In this document: in pieces, positions 34,669-43,531 of the stretch
How positions within the stretch are numbered: position 1 is the first letter of the stretch
How the letters are laid out: every line of letters begins with the position of its first letter
Position numbers and translations under genes: made by a program
Notes under the pieces: model-generated
Databases searched by the model: none
Seen by the model: the letters and a program-made list of their open reading frames with translations, nothing else
What the model was told of the DNA's origin: nothing
Assembly (NCBI RefSeq): GCF_009760405.1
Contig: NZ_WRPP01000008.1
Span: forward strand, 220,836-284,835
DNA: 64,000 nucleotides
Origin: Nocardia terrae
Lineage (GTDB): Bacteria > Actinomycetota > Actinomycetes > Mycobacteriales > Mycobacteriaceae
Reading direction: 5' to 3'

Positions 34669-35397
34669 TCAGATATCCAGCAGACCGAGTTCCGTCTGTG
34701 TCTCGCCCTCGGGCATCCGCTCCATACCCTGATGCGTCTTGCACCGGCCGCCGCCCGTGGCGATACCGCAAGGTTTGCCCTTCGCCGTCCGTGCCCCGCA
34801 TTGCAGGGCTGGATCGTGGATATGGCACAGCCCGGACGGTCCCGCATCTGTGGGACAGGGGACCCCCGCCTTGGTGACGGCTCGACACCGACCACCGGCC
34901 ACCTTGGCGGGCGGGCGGACAACGCGCTCCCGCCGAATCCGCTGACCCGGCTGCTCCTCGACCGCACCCGCCTCACGCGCGCCGCGAACGGCCAGCCGGT
35001 CCGCCCGTTCATTCTCCGGATGCCCGGCATGCCCTTTCACCCACTCCCATTCGACCTCGTGCGGCGTGCACGCCGCCACCAACCGCTGCCAGAGGTCGGC
35101 GTTTTTGACCGGTTCCTTCTTCGCGGTCACCCACCCATTGGCCTGCCATTTCCGCACCCAGGCGGTGATGCCGTCGCGCACATAGGTGCTATCGGTGTAG
35201 ATCCGAACCGTCGAGGGGCGTGTGAGCCGCTCCAGCGCCTCGATCGGAGCGGTCAATTCCATCCGGTTGTTGGTCGTAGGCCCCGAATCCCCGCCGTAGA
35301 TGTCTTTTTCGTGCCGGCCGAACCGAAGTACGGCACCCCACCCTCCCGGCCCAGGATTCGGACTACACGCGCCATCGGTATAGATCTCGACGTCCAT
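34669..35397 (-). CDS. rnhA: Ribonuclease HI with Cys-rich C-terminal tail
   Basis: From ATG 35397 a 242-aa protein. Residues 1-145 are a complete RNase HI: catalytic carboxylates in YTDGACSPNPG, NNRMELTAPIEAL and IYTDSTYVRDG, and the HAGHPENERADRLA end. It degrades RNA in RNA-DNA hybrids. A basic linker leads to a tail with repeated Cys/His units (CRAVTKAGVPC, GLCHIHDPALQCGARTAKG, KPCG, CKTH) that looks like a small zinc-binding module. A frameshifted copy lies at 20135. Confidence 0.9.
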   Translation of the reverse strand: MDVEIYTDGACSPNPGPGGWGAVLRFGRHEKDIYGGDSGPTTNNRMELTAPIEALERLTRPSTVRIYTDSTYVRDGITAWVRKWQANGWVTAKKEPVKNADLWQRLVAACTPHEVEWEWVKGHAGHPENERADRLAVRGAREAGAVEEQPGQRIRRERVVRPPAKVAGGRCRAVTKAGVPCPTDAGPSGLCHIHDPALQCGARTAKGKPCGIATGGGRCKTHQGMERMPEGETQTELGLLDI

Positions 35398-35561
35398 GAT
35401 CACAAGGTTAGCGTCGATGCACCCGAAGGTGATCGGACGGGACACACCGACACAGCGTCCCATTTGACCGATTCTGCCATATCGTTCTACACAGGTCATC
35501 CGCGTAACCCGTTGCTGCTCAGCCTCTTTCAACAGACACGTCGGATCCGTAGGCTCGAGCA

Positions 35562-37319
35562 ATGCCGAAACCGCACACAGCCCTCGCCGACTCCTGGGCG
35601 GACTCTCACATCTTCAGTACCGCAGCACCTTTCGCAGAGGCCGGCAAGACAGCGTCAACGTCCGAGCAGGCTGTGCAGAGCGGCTGGTACCTATTGCGAT
35701 TCCGCGACGACACCTTCTACGTGGGCGAGTCGGTGAACCTTCGAACGCGGATGTCCGGACACGACGCAAAGTGGGGCGAGGAGATCGCGACTGTACGTTT
35801 TCGAGTCCAGCTCGCTTCCAAGCAAGAACTGAAGCGACGCGAACGGGAACTCACCCGCGAACTCGAGGCACTCGGGGTGCCACTCCGAAATGTGCTGAAC
35901 ACCAGAATCGACACCGGCCGCGACGCCCTCGACGAGCTATTGCCGCCCTCCGATCAGAACAGGTGGCTGCTTGATCCCCGCGGGTTCAACCGCTCCGATC
36001 GAACTCCGTTGAAATCGATGGCGGCGCAGGAGATCCGGTATTCCACGGCAGCACGGCGCTATCACGAGAAGGCTGAGGAACCCGCGGTAACGACCCTACT
36101 GCGGACGTTCCTCGAAGCCTGCGTGCCAGCGCCGCGGGCGACCGAATTCCAATACTGGTCGGTCAGCACCGGAACCTACAGTGGGCGTCGTCGATTGTGC
36201 GTCAGCGTCGGAAAGATGGAGGTCCTCGTCTTGAACGACGACCTGACGGGGTTCGTGAACGCACGCTGGAGTCTGGTCGCACCGACAGAGCGAGCCGAAC
36301 GGGAATTCCGTCGCCGTCACCCGGATATCGAACTGGTCGACACAACCTACGAGGACAGCGGCAGCGACAACATCCTGCTTTACGCTTCAACCCTGGAGTC
36401 GCTGCAACGAATACTCGACGACCCGCAGGTCACCACCGCCGCCGCACAGCTGGTCTTCGACGTCATGCAGAAGCGGTTCTGTCAGTACACCCGCTACCAC
36501 TGCCCTCAAATCGTGCAGTCGGTCTATCCCGAGTACAGCAGGCCCACAACCGAAGTCGAGGATCACACCACCGCCGTCGAGGTTCCCACGCTGTTTTATG
36601 CCGAAGCCGACGAGGTGCCAGAGGATGATGCTGCGATCGATGGGAGTGAGCATGACGGCGAAGACGCCATCGACGTCATCTGCTACTGGATCGTCACTCC
36701 AGGGCCGAAGAAGCTTCGCCGCAACCAAACTGCCGACTTCCTAGCTGACGGCGAGTGGCGCATGGAGCCCAACCCCCGTTTCGAACACAAGGTGGCCGAC
36801 ATGCTCCCCGGCGAGCGGATCGCTGTCCAGACCCGACGCAACGTCGCCACCGACGATGTTCCCTTTGACCGCCGGGGAAACCTGGTGTCCGTGATGGACT
36901 TTCATCTCACGGGCACCATCACCCACAGCCCAGGGGACGGCTCCTCCGTAAAGGTGGCGTGGGATCCGGCGCCCGCGGTGCCTCGACGGTACTACCTCTA
37001 CACCAGCACAGGACACCGTCTGGGTGCTGACCCGCGGCCAGAACCCAATCTGGAACGACCTCATCGCATTCGCCTTCGACGGCAACCCGCAGCAGAACAT
37101 CACGGCGCTCCGCAACGCCGGATTCTGGGCCGCCCGTTTCGGCGACAGATAAACGTGACCGTCCCGATCAAGAGATGGCCAGGTTCTCATGGAACCCAAC
37201 CCATTCCAGGCGCTCGTCCGGCTGAAGTGCGACCTCGCCCCATTCCACGGCGTGCAATCCGCTGGCAGAGCTGCGGATCGCGACGACGACCAGCCTGGTC
37301 ACAGCAGGGTCGTTCATGA
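35562..37319 (+). CDS. GIY-YIG nuclease family protein, frameshifted near the 3' end
   Basis: The N-terminal domain (about residues 38-105) has the GIY-YIG pattern: SGWYLLRFRDDTFYVGESVN followed by LRTRMSGHD and a conserved Arg/Glu helix. The remaining 370 residues are unassigned; the region DAIDVICYWIVTPGPKKL is followed by a domain rich in beta strands. After YYLYTS (about 37006) the phase changes: the natural continuation is QDTVWVLTRGQNPIWNDLI to GFWAARFGDR ending at TAA 37150-37152, reached by dropping one base near 37008. The frame as it stands instead runs on to 37319, antisense into the next gene. Full length would be about 529 aa. Confidence 0.75.
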   Translation: MPKPHTALADSWADSHIFSTAAPFAEAGKTASTSEQAVQSGWYLLRFRDDTFYVGESVNLRTRMSGHDAKWGEEIATVRFRVQLASKQELKRRERELTRELEALGVPLRNVLNTRIDTGRDALDELLPPSDQNRWLLDPRGFNRSDRTPLKSMAAQEIRYSTAARRYHEKAEEPAVTTLLRTFLEACVPAPRATEFQYWSVSTGTYSGRRRLCVSVGKMEVLVLNDDLTGFVNARWSLVAPTERAEREFRRRHPDIELVDTTYEDSGSDNILLYASTLESLQRILDDPQVTTAAAQLVFDVMQKRFCQYTRYHCPQIVQSVYPEYSRPTTEVEDHTTAVEVPTLFYAEADEVPEDDAAIDGSEHDGEDAIDVICYWIVTPGPKKLRRNQTADFLADGEWRMEPNPRFEHKVADMLPGERIAVQTRRNVATDDVPFDRRGNLVSVMDFHLTGTITHSPGDGSSVKVAWDPAPAVPRRYYLYTSTGHRLGADPRPEPNLERPHRIRLRRQPAAEHHGAPQRRILGRPFRRQINVTVPIKRWPGSHGTQPIPGARPAEVRPRPIPRRAIRWQSCGSRRRPAWSQQGRS

Positions 37320-37771
37320 CACTCTCCGCAATCTCGACGAGTCGCTTTTCATCCTCGGTGAGATCCGGGTCCGGTAAGCCGATATCGAGCACTCCTTGCA
37401 CCGGCCGCGGCAGGAGATTCGCCACTGCGAGGCGGGCCTCGGAAGTCCCGAATCGACTCGAGCCCAGATCATCTTCGGGATGCCGCGAGTGCCGCCAAGG
37501 GTACAGCGCAACGCCATTCACGACGGGGACCTGGTAGGGAGCCCGACCGGGTCGCACAAGCACCGCTCCGGGTAGCTTGCCGAAATCGGCGAAACGCTCG
37601 CTGATTCCGGCATGGAACTGCCCGTAGACGGACTGGGACTGATGCCCGCATGCCTCCTGCGCGGCCGAGGAGGCGAGATGCTCGGCCTCGACCATTCTTT
37701 CCGATCTCGTCGCGTATCCGCGGACCGTAAGTGCCGAACACCTGTATCGACCAGAGACGACCATCGGTCAT
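37168..37771 (-). CDS. Hypothetical protein with N-terminal frameshift
   Basis: The best start is ATG 37771, with AAAGGAG just upstream, giving MTDGRLWSIQVFGTYGPRIR and DEIGK. At 37693-37700 the coding phase shifts by one base (GGAAAGAATGG, apparently one extra A), and the protein continues MVEAEHLASSAAQEACGHQS to the end at 37168. The C-terminal part (LTEDEKRLVEIAESVM) is helical. An uninterrupted 198-aa reading from 37764 exists but has an unnatural first 23 residues. No known family. It converges on the GIY-YIG gene. Confidence 0.55.
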
Positions 37772-37860
37772 CGTCGCTCCTTTCGGAACCCCCGACTTCG
37801 ACGGTAACGCCGGCTTTGGAGACCCGAAAAGCGCGCGGCCCCAATCGAATTCATAGTGTC

Positions 37861-38016
37861 ATGCACGTTCGCATCGATATGGAGGATTCGAATTGGGAGC
37901 GAACGCAGCGAGTCGAGCGGCAGTTCAATAACCATAAAGTGGATAAAACTGATCGGTTGGTCCTTTATGCCCGGCGAGAGCCGTCGGCTCAAACGTCCAA
38001 CAGCACGATCAGATAA
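37861..38016 (+). CDS. Possible small ORF upstream of the helicase operon
   Basis: A 51-codon frame from ATG 37861, reading MHVRIDMEDSNWERTQRVER then FNNHKVDKTDRLVLYARRE. It looks protein-like and contains an AT-rich stretch, but has no good ribosome binding site. It lies in the 308-bp gap (37772-38079) that must also hold the promoter of the helicase-nuclease gene, so it could be a leader ORF or chance. Otherwise this gap holds nothing recognisable. Confidence 0.3.
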   Translation: MHVRIDMEDSNWERTQRVERQFNNHKVDKTDRLVLYARREPSAQTSNSTIR

Positions 38017-38079
38017 ATCCCCCTGGATTGCAGTGATGCCGGTTGTAAGCTGCTCTGTTGTCAATCGGGAGGCGGGGAA

Positions 38080-41000
38080 ATGACATCAGCAGGGCAACTC
38101 GAAGCGAAGGCACTGCGGGCCACGGTCGGGCTCGTCGACTACCTTTCAGATCTAACCGACTCGTCGGCACGAAAACCACTGCGGGACATCATCAACGATC
38201 AATCCGGTGCAATCGAGAAACTGCTGTGGATTGAGGAGTTCCCACCCGGCATCAGCCTGGATCCGGACTCCGACGATCTATTGCTGATAATTCACCCGAT
38301 ACCGAAAACTTCGCCGCCGAAGTTGCCGAACGAATTGGTCGGTTGGGTGGATCCGTCGTCGATCAGGAAAGTGGACGGACCGGAACCCAAACTCCGCGAC
38401 GACTCCGAAAGATCGCCCATAACAGACCAACCGGACGCCTCAATCGGACGCGCCTTCGATGGCTGGCTGCGACAGTGGCGGTCCTGGGCCGAGGAAGAGC
38501 GGCTCTTGGTCCACCGTCGCGCACTGTACGAGAGCCTCGAAGCCGCGGCAAAGTCCATGGAGCAGCGAGACGACGAATATGAGTTCGTACTGGCGATTGG
38601 CCTGGTGACAGTTCCCGCAGAAGGTGACAGCCGATGTCGGCATCTGCTTACCGAACAAGTGCTTCCAACGCTGGACCGGACCGGCACGATCCGACTTTCC
38701 CGCCCCGGCAAGCGCCGGATCGAAGACCGGGAGATCTTCGAAGGGCTCGACGTCTACCACCCGGATCGAGGCAAGACGGCCAAAGCCGAGCTGCAGATTG
38801 CCGACGAGTCCGTACTGACAACCAAAACGATCGACGGGATGCGCGAGTGGCTGGGTCTCGCCATCGACGAGATCTTCGAGCTCGAAGAAACACGCAGCCA
38901 GCCATCGGATTTCGTCTCGAATCCCCGTTTCGCGCCGGCGCCGGCGCTGATCCTGCGACGCCGCAGTCAGGAACGGATCGCTGAGGCCTATCGCCGGATC
39001 GGCGAAGCCCTACGACAACCTGGCGCGGAGGTTCCGGTGGCTCTGGCGCAGATCGTCGTCGACACCGAGCGCGTGGACCGCGAACGCTGGCTCGATCAGC
39101 AGGGCGCGGTGCGAGGCGACGTCCTCGGACACGATCCGCTGTTCCCGTTGGCAACCAACGACGAACAGTTGCGGGTACTGGATCTGCTGCGGACGGAGAT
39201 CGGTGTCGTTGTCCAGGGACCTCCCGGTACCGGGAAGACCCACACGATCGCCAACTTGATCTCGGCCCTGCTCGCGCAGGGGCAGCGGGTGCTGGTCACC
39301 AGCCAGAAGGATCAGGCGCTGCGGGTTCTACGAGACAAGATCCCGCCCGAGCTCCGGCATTTATGTGTCCTGCTCACCGGTGGAAGCAAGGACGCGTCGG
39401 TCGAGTTGCAGCAAGGCCTCGACGCGCTGTCCACCGCCATCGCCTCGACCGATGCGTCGTCCCTGGCCGCCGAAGCACGCCGACTGTCCGACCGGCGGAT
39501 TGAGCTCAAGGCCCGCAATGTCGTATTGAATGCCGAGATCAGCGACCTTCGCTCTGATGAGTCGAGGGTGTACGAGCCGGTCGTCGCTGGATGCAGCGAC
39601 CGCTATCGGGGGACCTTGTCCGAGATCGTGCACGACGTGAAAGCCGATGCGGTATCCCATGATTGGATGCCACAGGTGCCCGAGTCGGCCGGTGATTCCC
39701 CGCCCCTGTCGCCCTCGGAATGGACTGAACTGCGTCGCCTGCTAATCGATGGCCTGCTGCCCGACCGCAGGCCGCACGCCGCGCAGGTGCTGCCGCCGGC
39801 CAGCGAATTGCCCAGTGTCGCGGAGCTCACGAACCTCGTTGCGGCCGAGCGTGAATCGGCGACCGATGTCGGGACAGAGCTCGACGAGCACGCCGCTCTC
39901 CTCGGACGGCTCACCGACGACGATCTGTCGCAGCTGCGTCTCGCGTCCAACCACATGTGGGAGCTGTTGCACCGCTATGGGTTGGCAGCGCAGGTATCAC
40001 CCGGGTGCCAGTGGGTGGCACGGGCGGTCGACGACCGTCTGGGCGGGAGGAATGTCGGGCTGTGGACCGGCCCGCTGCAGAGCATGCACGAACCGTCCCG
40101 ATTGCTCTCGGCACTCAACGCCATCAATGCCGCCGGCTACGTGATCGACCTGCGTGCACCGATCAGCTACCAGTACCTCGGCGCGGCTCGTGCGTGCCTG
40201 CAAGGCGGTTCAGCGCTGCTTGCATTCCTGGACGGCGGCGGAAAGCTCAAGACCCGTTTCGCATCCAAGCCGCAGAAGGATGCACAGCCCTTCCTCGATT
40301 TGGTCGTAGTCGACGGCCGGGCGCCCGACTCACCGGAGACACTGCGCGCAGCCCTGGATCGGGTGCACGCCGAGATTTCCGCGATACAGCTGAGCCGCAG
40401 CTGGTTCGAGTCCGGAATCCCGGTGGCGGCGGGTGTGCAGTTCGCCGCTCAGGCCAATCAGATCCTTCATGAACTCGCCGAGCACGCGCGGATGCTCGGC
40501 GCGATCGGAGAAATCCATCAGGCGCGAGATCGAATCGCGGAAATCGTTGGCAGGTACTCGATTCCGCTGCCGCTGTACGACATCGCCTCGATCCGTATGG
40601 TTTTGCAGTCCGTTTCCGGTGCGGAGAAGCATGCACAGCTGACCCGCGCGAAACGTCGGATCGAGCAGGTCCGGACCGACATCACTGCTCTGGCGTCGGC
40701 ACCGAACGCATGCATCGAGCTGACGCACGCGGTCGACGCCGTCTCCCGGCGCGATGTGCAGCAGTACGCCCAGGTGATCGAATCGCTCGATGGCTTGCGG
40801 ACCCAGCAGATCCGGGAGCAGCGCGCAATTCAGCTCGAGCGGATGCTGTCGGACACACATCCCAGACTGTTGACCTTGCTGCACACGACTTACGCGGACC
40901 CGGTGTGGGAAGACCGGGACATCGCGGCGGCCTGGGCCTGGTCGAAGGCACAGCGTTTCGTGGGCCTGCGCCGGACCGCCGAGCATGAACACGAACTTCT

Positions 41001-42603
41001 CGACGAGTACGAGGCAAACGAATCCGAGATCAAGATTCTGTCGGCACGCCTGGTCGCGATCGAGGCGCAGGCCGCATGCCTGCGACGGTTGACCGACGAC
41101 CAACAGCGGGCTCTGAATGCCTACCGCACCCACATGTCGAAGATCGGTGCCGGAACCGGCCGCAAGACAAGGGAATTCCGGAAGGCTGCGCGCGCCGCGA
41201 TGACCAAGGCACAGGACGCGGTGCCGGCGTGGGTCGTTCCGCTGCCCAACCTGCTGGACAACATCGAGGCGGACCGCAATCGATTCGATGTCGTCATCGT
41301 GGACGAGGCGAGCCAGGTGGGCATCGAGCACCTGTACCTGCTGTGGATGGCCCCGCGCGTGATCGTCGTCGGCGACGACAAGCAGTGCACGCCGGGATCG
41401 AGCACGCTTGGCCTGCTCGATCAGGTTTTCGCGCGCAATGATGAACACCTCGCGGAGGTCGATGCCGATATCCGGACGATCCTCACCCCGCGGTCGAACC
41501 TGTATGAGGTGCTGTCGGCTCGTTCGGGTAAGGACGCCCTGGTGCGGCTGCGTGAGCATTTCCGCTGCGTCCCCGAGATCATCAACTGGTCGTCCAGGCA
41601 GTTCTACGACGATGGATCCGGGCGCGGCGGGCTGATCCCGCTGCGGGAGCGGCGACACGACGCGCTGCCGCCGCTGCGGGTCACGAAGGTCGAAGGCGGT
41701 TACACCGAGGGCCGAGATATCCGGCGGCGCAATCCCATCGAAGCCAAGATGCTCGTCGATACGCTCGTCCGGTGCCTCGACGATCCGGCGTACGAACGCA
41801 AGACCTTCGGCATCGTCGTCCTGCAGAGCATGAAATCCCACATCCAACTGCTGGAGAACCTGGTCAACGAATCGATCTCGCCGGAAGTGCGTGAGATCCG
41901 CCAAATCCGCGTCGGCACCGCACCGAACTTCCAGGGCGACGAACGCGACGTCATCTTCCTGTCGATGGTTGTCGCGGACTCACCGCGGATGATCTCGTCC
42001 GAGATCTACCGGCAGGCATACAACGTCGCCGCGACCCGCGCCAAGGACCAGCTGTGGTTGTTCATCTCGGTCGGGCAGGACCAGCTCCGGCCGGGTTGCC
42101 TTCGAGCGTCCCTACTCGGTTACATGCTCGATCCACCGTCGGTGTTCGGGGACTCGCTCTCGGTCGACGAAGTGTCCGAGCACAAGCGCACCCCGCCGTT
42201 CGAATCCCTCTTCGAGCAAAGGGTTTTCCGCATTCTCCGATCGCGCGGATACCACGTCGTCCCCCAGTACCCGGTCGGTTCGCGAAGGCTGGATCTCGTG
42301 GTCGTCGGCGACAACGGGCGGATCGCGGTCGAGTGCGACGGCCACTACTGGCACACCGACGTGTCCGCGCAGGCGAACGACGCCCGGCGGGACCGCGAAC
42401 TGTTCAGGATGGGCTGGACCACGATCCGCATCCGGGAAAGCGAATTCGAATTCGACCCCGAGCAAGCAATGATCCCGGTCTGGAAGGCACTGCAGGACAA
42501 GGGAATCATGCCGGGCACCATCGACGGCGACAGCCGCGCACCCTGGCAGCCCTCAACTCTCGCTGATGAAGACGAATCCGACGAGGAAGGGACGCTGCCA
42601 TGA
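38080..42603 (+). CDS. SF1 (Upf1-like) helicase fused to a PD-(D/E)XK nuclease
   Basis: A 1507-aa protein. Walker A is VVVQGPPGTGKTHTIANLI (about residue 377), Walker B/motif II DVVIVDEASQVGIEHLYLL (about 1073), motif III VIVVGDDKQC and motif VI VAATRAKDQLWLF (about 1309). A long helical insertion between motifs Ia and II is typical of Upf1/AAA_11-12 helicases. The last 120 residues are a Vsr/MTES_1575-type nuclease domain: RRLDLVVVGDNGRIAVECDG followed by HYWH. Such helicase-nuclease fusions are a defence-island hallmark. The N-terminal 350 residues are unassigned. The stop overlaps the HEPN-type gene (ATGA). An AGGCGGGGAAATG context precedes the start. Confidence 0.88.
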   Translation: MTSAGQLEAKALRATVGLVDYLSDLTDSSARKPLRDIINDQSGAIEKLLWIEEFPPGISLDPDSDDLLLIIHPIPKTSPPKLPNELVGWVDPSSIRKVDGPEPKLRDDSERSPITDQPDASIGRAFDGWLRQWRSWAEEERLLVHRRALYESLEAAAKSMEQRDDEYEFVLAIGLVTVPAEGDSRCRHLLTEQVLPTLDRTGTIRLSRPGKRRIEDREIFEGLDVYHPDRGKTAKAELQIADESVLTTKTIDGMREWLGLAIDEIFELEETRSQPSDFVSNPRFAPAPALILRRRSQERIAEAYRRIGEALRQPGAEVPVALAQIVVDTERVDRERWLDQQGAVRGDVLGHDPLFPLATNDEQLRVLDLLRTEIGVVVQGPPGTGKTHTIANLISALLAQGQRVLVTSQKDQALRVLRDKIPPELRHLCVLLTGGSKDASVELQQGLDALSTAIASTDASSLAAEARRLSDRRIELKARNVVLNAEISDLRSDESRVYEPVVAGCSDRYRGTLSEIVHDVKADAVSHDWMPQVPESAGDSPPLSPSEWTELRRLLIDGLLPDRRPHAAQVLPPASELPSVAELTNLVAAERESATDVGTELDEHAALLGRLTDDDLSQLRLASNHMWELLHRYGLAAQVSPGCQWVARAVDDRLGGRNVGLWTGPLQSMHEPSRLLSALNAINAAGYVIDLRAPISYQYLGAARACLQGGSALLAFLDGGGKLKTRFASKPQKDAQPFLDLVVVDGRAPDSPETLRAALDRVHAEISAIQLSRSWFESGIPVAAGVQFAAQANQILHELAEHARMLGAIGEIHQARDRIAEIVGRYSIPLPLYDIASIRMVLQSVSGAEKHAQLTRAKRRIEQVRTDITALASAPNACIELTHAVDAVSRRDVQQYAQVIESLDGLRTQQIREQRAIQLERMLSDTHPRLLTLLHTTYADPVWEDRDIAAAWAWSKAQRFVGLRRTAEHEHELLDEYEANESEIKILSARLVAIEAQAACLRRLTDDQQRALNAYRTHMSKIGAGTGRKTREFRKAARAAMTKAQDAVPAWVVPLPNLLDNIEADRNRFDVVIVDEASQVGIEHLYLLWMAPRVIVVGDDKQCTPGSSTLGLLDQVFARNDEHLAEVDADIRTILTPRSNLYEVLSARSGKDALVRLREHFRCVPEIINWSSRQFYDDGSGRGGLIPLRERRHDALPPLRVTKVEGGYTEGRDIRRRNPIEAKMLVDTLVRCLDDPAYERKTFGIVVLQSMKSHIQLLENLVNESISPEVREIRQIRVGTAPNFQGDERDVIFLSMVVADSPRMISSEIYRQAYNVAATRAKDQLWLFISVGQDQLRPGCLRASLLGYMLDPPSVFGDSLSVDEVSEHKRTPPFESLFEQRVFRILRSRGYHVVPQYPVGSRRLDLVVVGDNGRIAVECDGHYWHTDVSAQANDARRDRELFRMGWTTIRIRESEFEFDPEQAMIPVWKALQDKGIMPGTIDGDSRAPWQPSTLADEDESDEEGTLP

Positions 42604-43415
42604 CCGAGACCATCCCGACAGTCCAACTCGACGAACGGGTACTCGAACACCTCGCCGTCCTGATCTGCGGCGAAGACGGAGACCCGTACTACCGAACCGC
42701 CAAGGAGCTGGAACGGTTCTTCAAGGCCGCCGGACTCCCCAACGTCCCGGAATACGAGGGCTACCGCAAAGACTGGACCATGGAACGCCTGAACGAGATC
42801 GGCAACGACTCGGACAGCCTCCGAAAAGTGCTGCTGCGCTTGGCCGATCGCCGCGAATACATCGACAACGACGAAGGCTACACCGCGGTCATCGAAGAGC
42901 TCGACTCCCTACTAGCCATGGAATCCCTCCAAATCATCGAAGAACAGGGCCGCCCCCACCTGGTCGAACGCTCCACCACCACTTCACGTCTCGCCTCAAA
43001 GGCCCCCGCCGAACTAACCGCCAACATCTCCGACATAGTCACCGACACCGTCTTCGCCGGCCAACTCCGCGACCGCCTCGACGAGGCCTACACCTGCTGG
43101 CACTCCGGCGCCCCCACCGCCGCAATCATCCTCCTCGGCAGCGTCCTCGAAGGCGTCCTCTACGACGTAGCCGTCAACCACACCGACACCGGCAAACAAC
43201 CCACCGACCACCTCCAAACCCTCATCGCCCGTGCGCGAGACGAAGAGTGGATCGGCCGCGACGTCGCTGACTACGCCGACGTCCTCCGCAACCACCGAAA
43301 CCTGGTGCACCCCAAGAAGCAATGGAAGGAGCTATACCGCCCCGAGGACGACCTCGTCCGCATCGCGTGGAATGTGGTGGTCGCGGCGCTCAACGACCTG
43401 GCGGCTTTGCGGTAG
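42600..43415 (+). CDS. AbiJ-like protein with C-terminal HEPN-type domain
   Basis: A 271-aa protein, translationally coupled to the helicase-nuclease. The N-terminal 115 residues (LAVLICGEDGDPYYRTAKEL, FFKAAGLPNVPEYEGYRKDW, LRKVLLRLADRREY) resemble AbiJ N-terminal domains. The C-terminal 130 residues are helical and carry LRNHRNLVHPKKQW (about 236-249), which contains the RX4-6H motif of HEPN ribonucleases. HEPN domains in defence systems cleave RNA and cause abortive infection. The role as effector of the neighbouring helicase is inference. Confidence 0.75.
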   Translation: MTETIPTVQLDERVLEHLAVLICGEDGDPYYRTAKELERFFKAAGLPNVPEYEGYRKDWTMERLNEIGNDSDSLRKVLLRLADRREYIDNDEGYTAVIEELDSLLAMESLQIIEEQGRPHLVERSTTTSRLASKAPAELTANISDIVTDTVFAGQLRDRLDEAYTCWHSGAPTAAIILLGSVLEGVLYDVAVNHTDTGKQPTDHLQTLIARARDEEWIGRDVADYADVLRNHRNLVHPKKQWKELYRPEDDLVRIAWNVVVAALNDLAALR

Positions 43416-43531
43416 CCGAGGGCTCCCTGCTGCTGCGAGGCAGGTCGGAAACGGGAAACAAGATCGATAAGCGCTTCCTCGCGGTATTGTTTTCGCCAGT
43501 GCACCAACGTTTTTGGGGGAGGTCGGCAGGG

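Noticed and set aside
36096..37199. Long antisense readings inside the GIY-YIG gene
   Set aside because: They are shadows produced by GC-rich codon positions and show no domain or start signal.
38080..42603. Assignment of the helicase-nuclease as a named Hhe-type system
   Set aside because: The C-terminal nuclease and helicase order fit, but I cannot see a DUF4011-type N-terminus, so the name is not supported.
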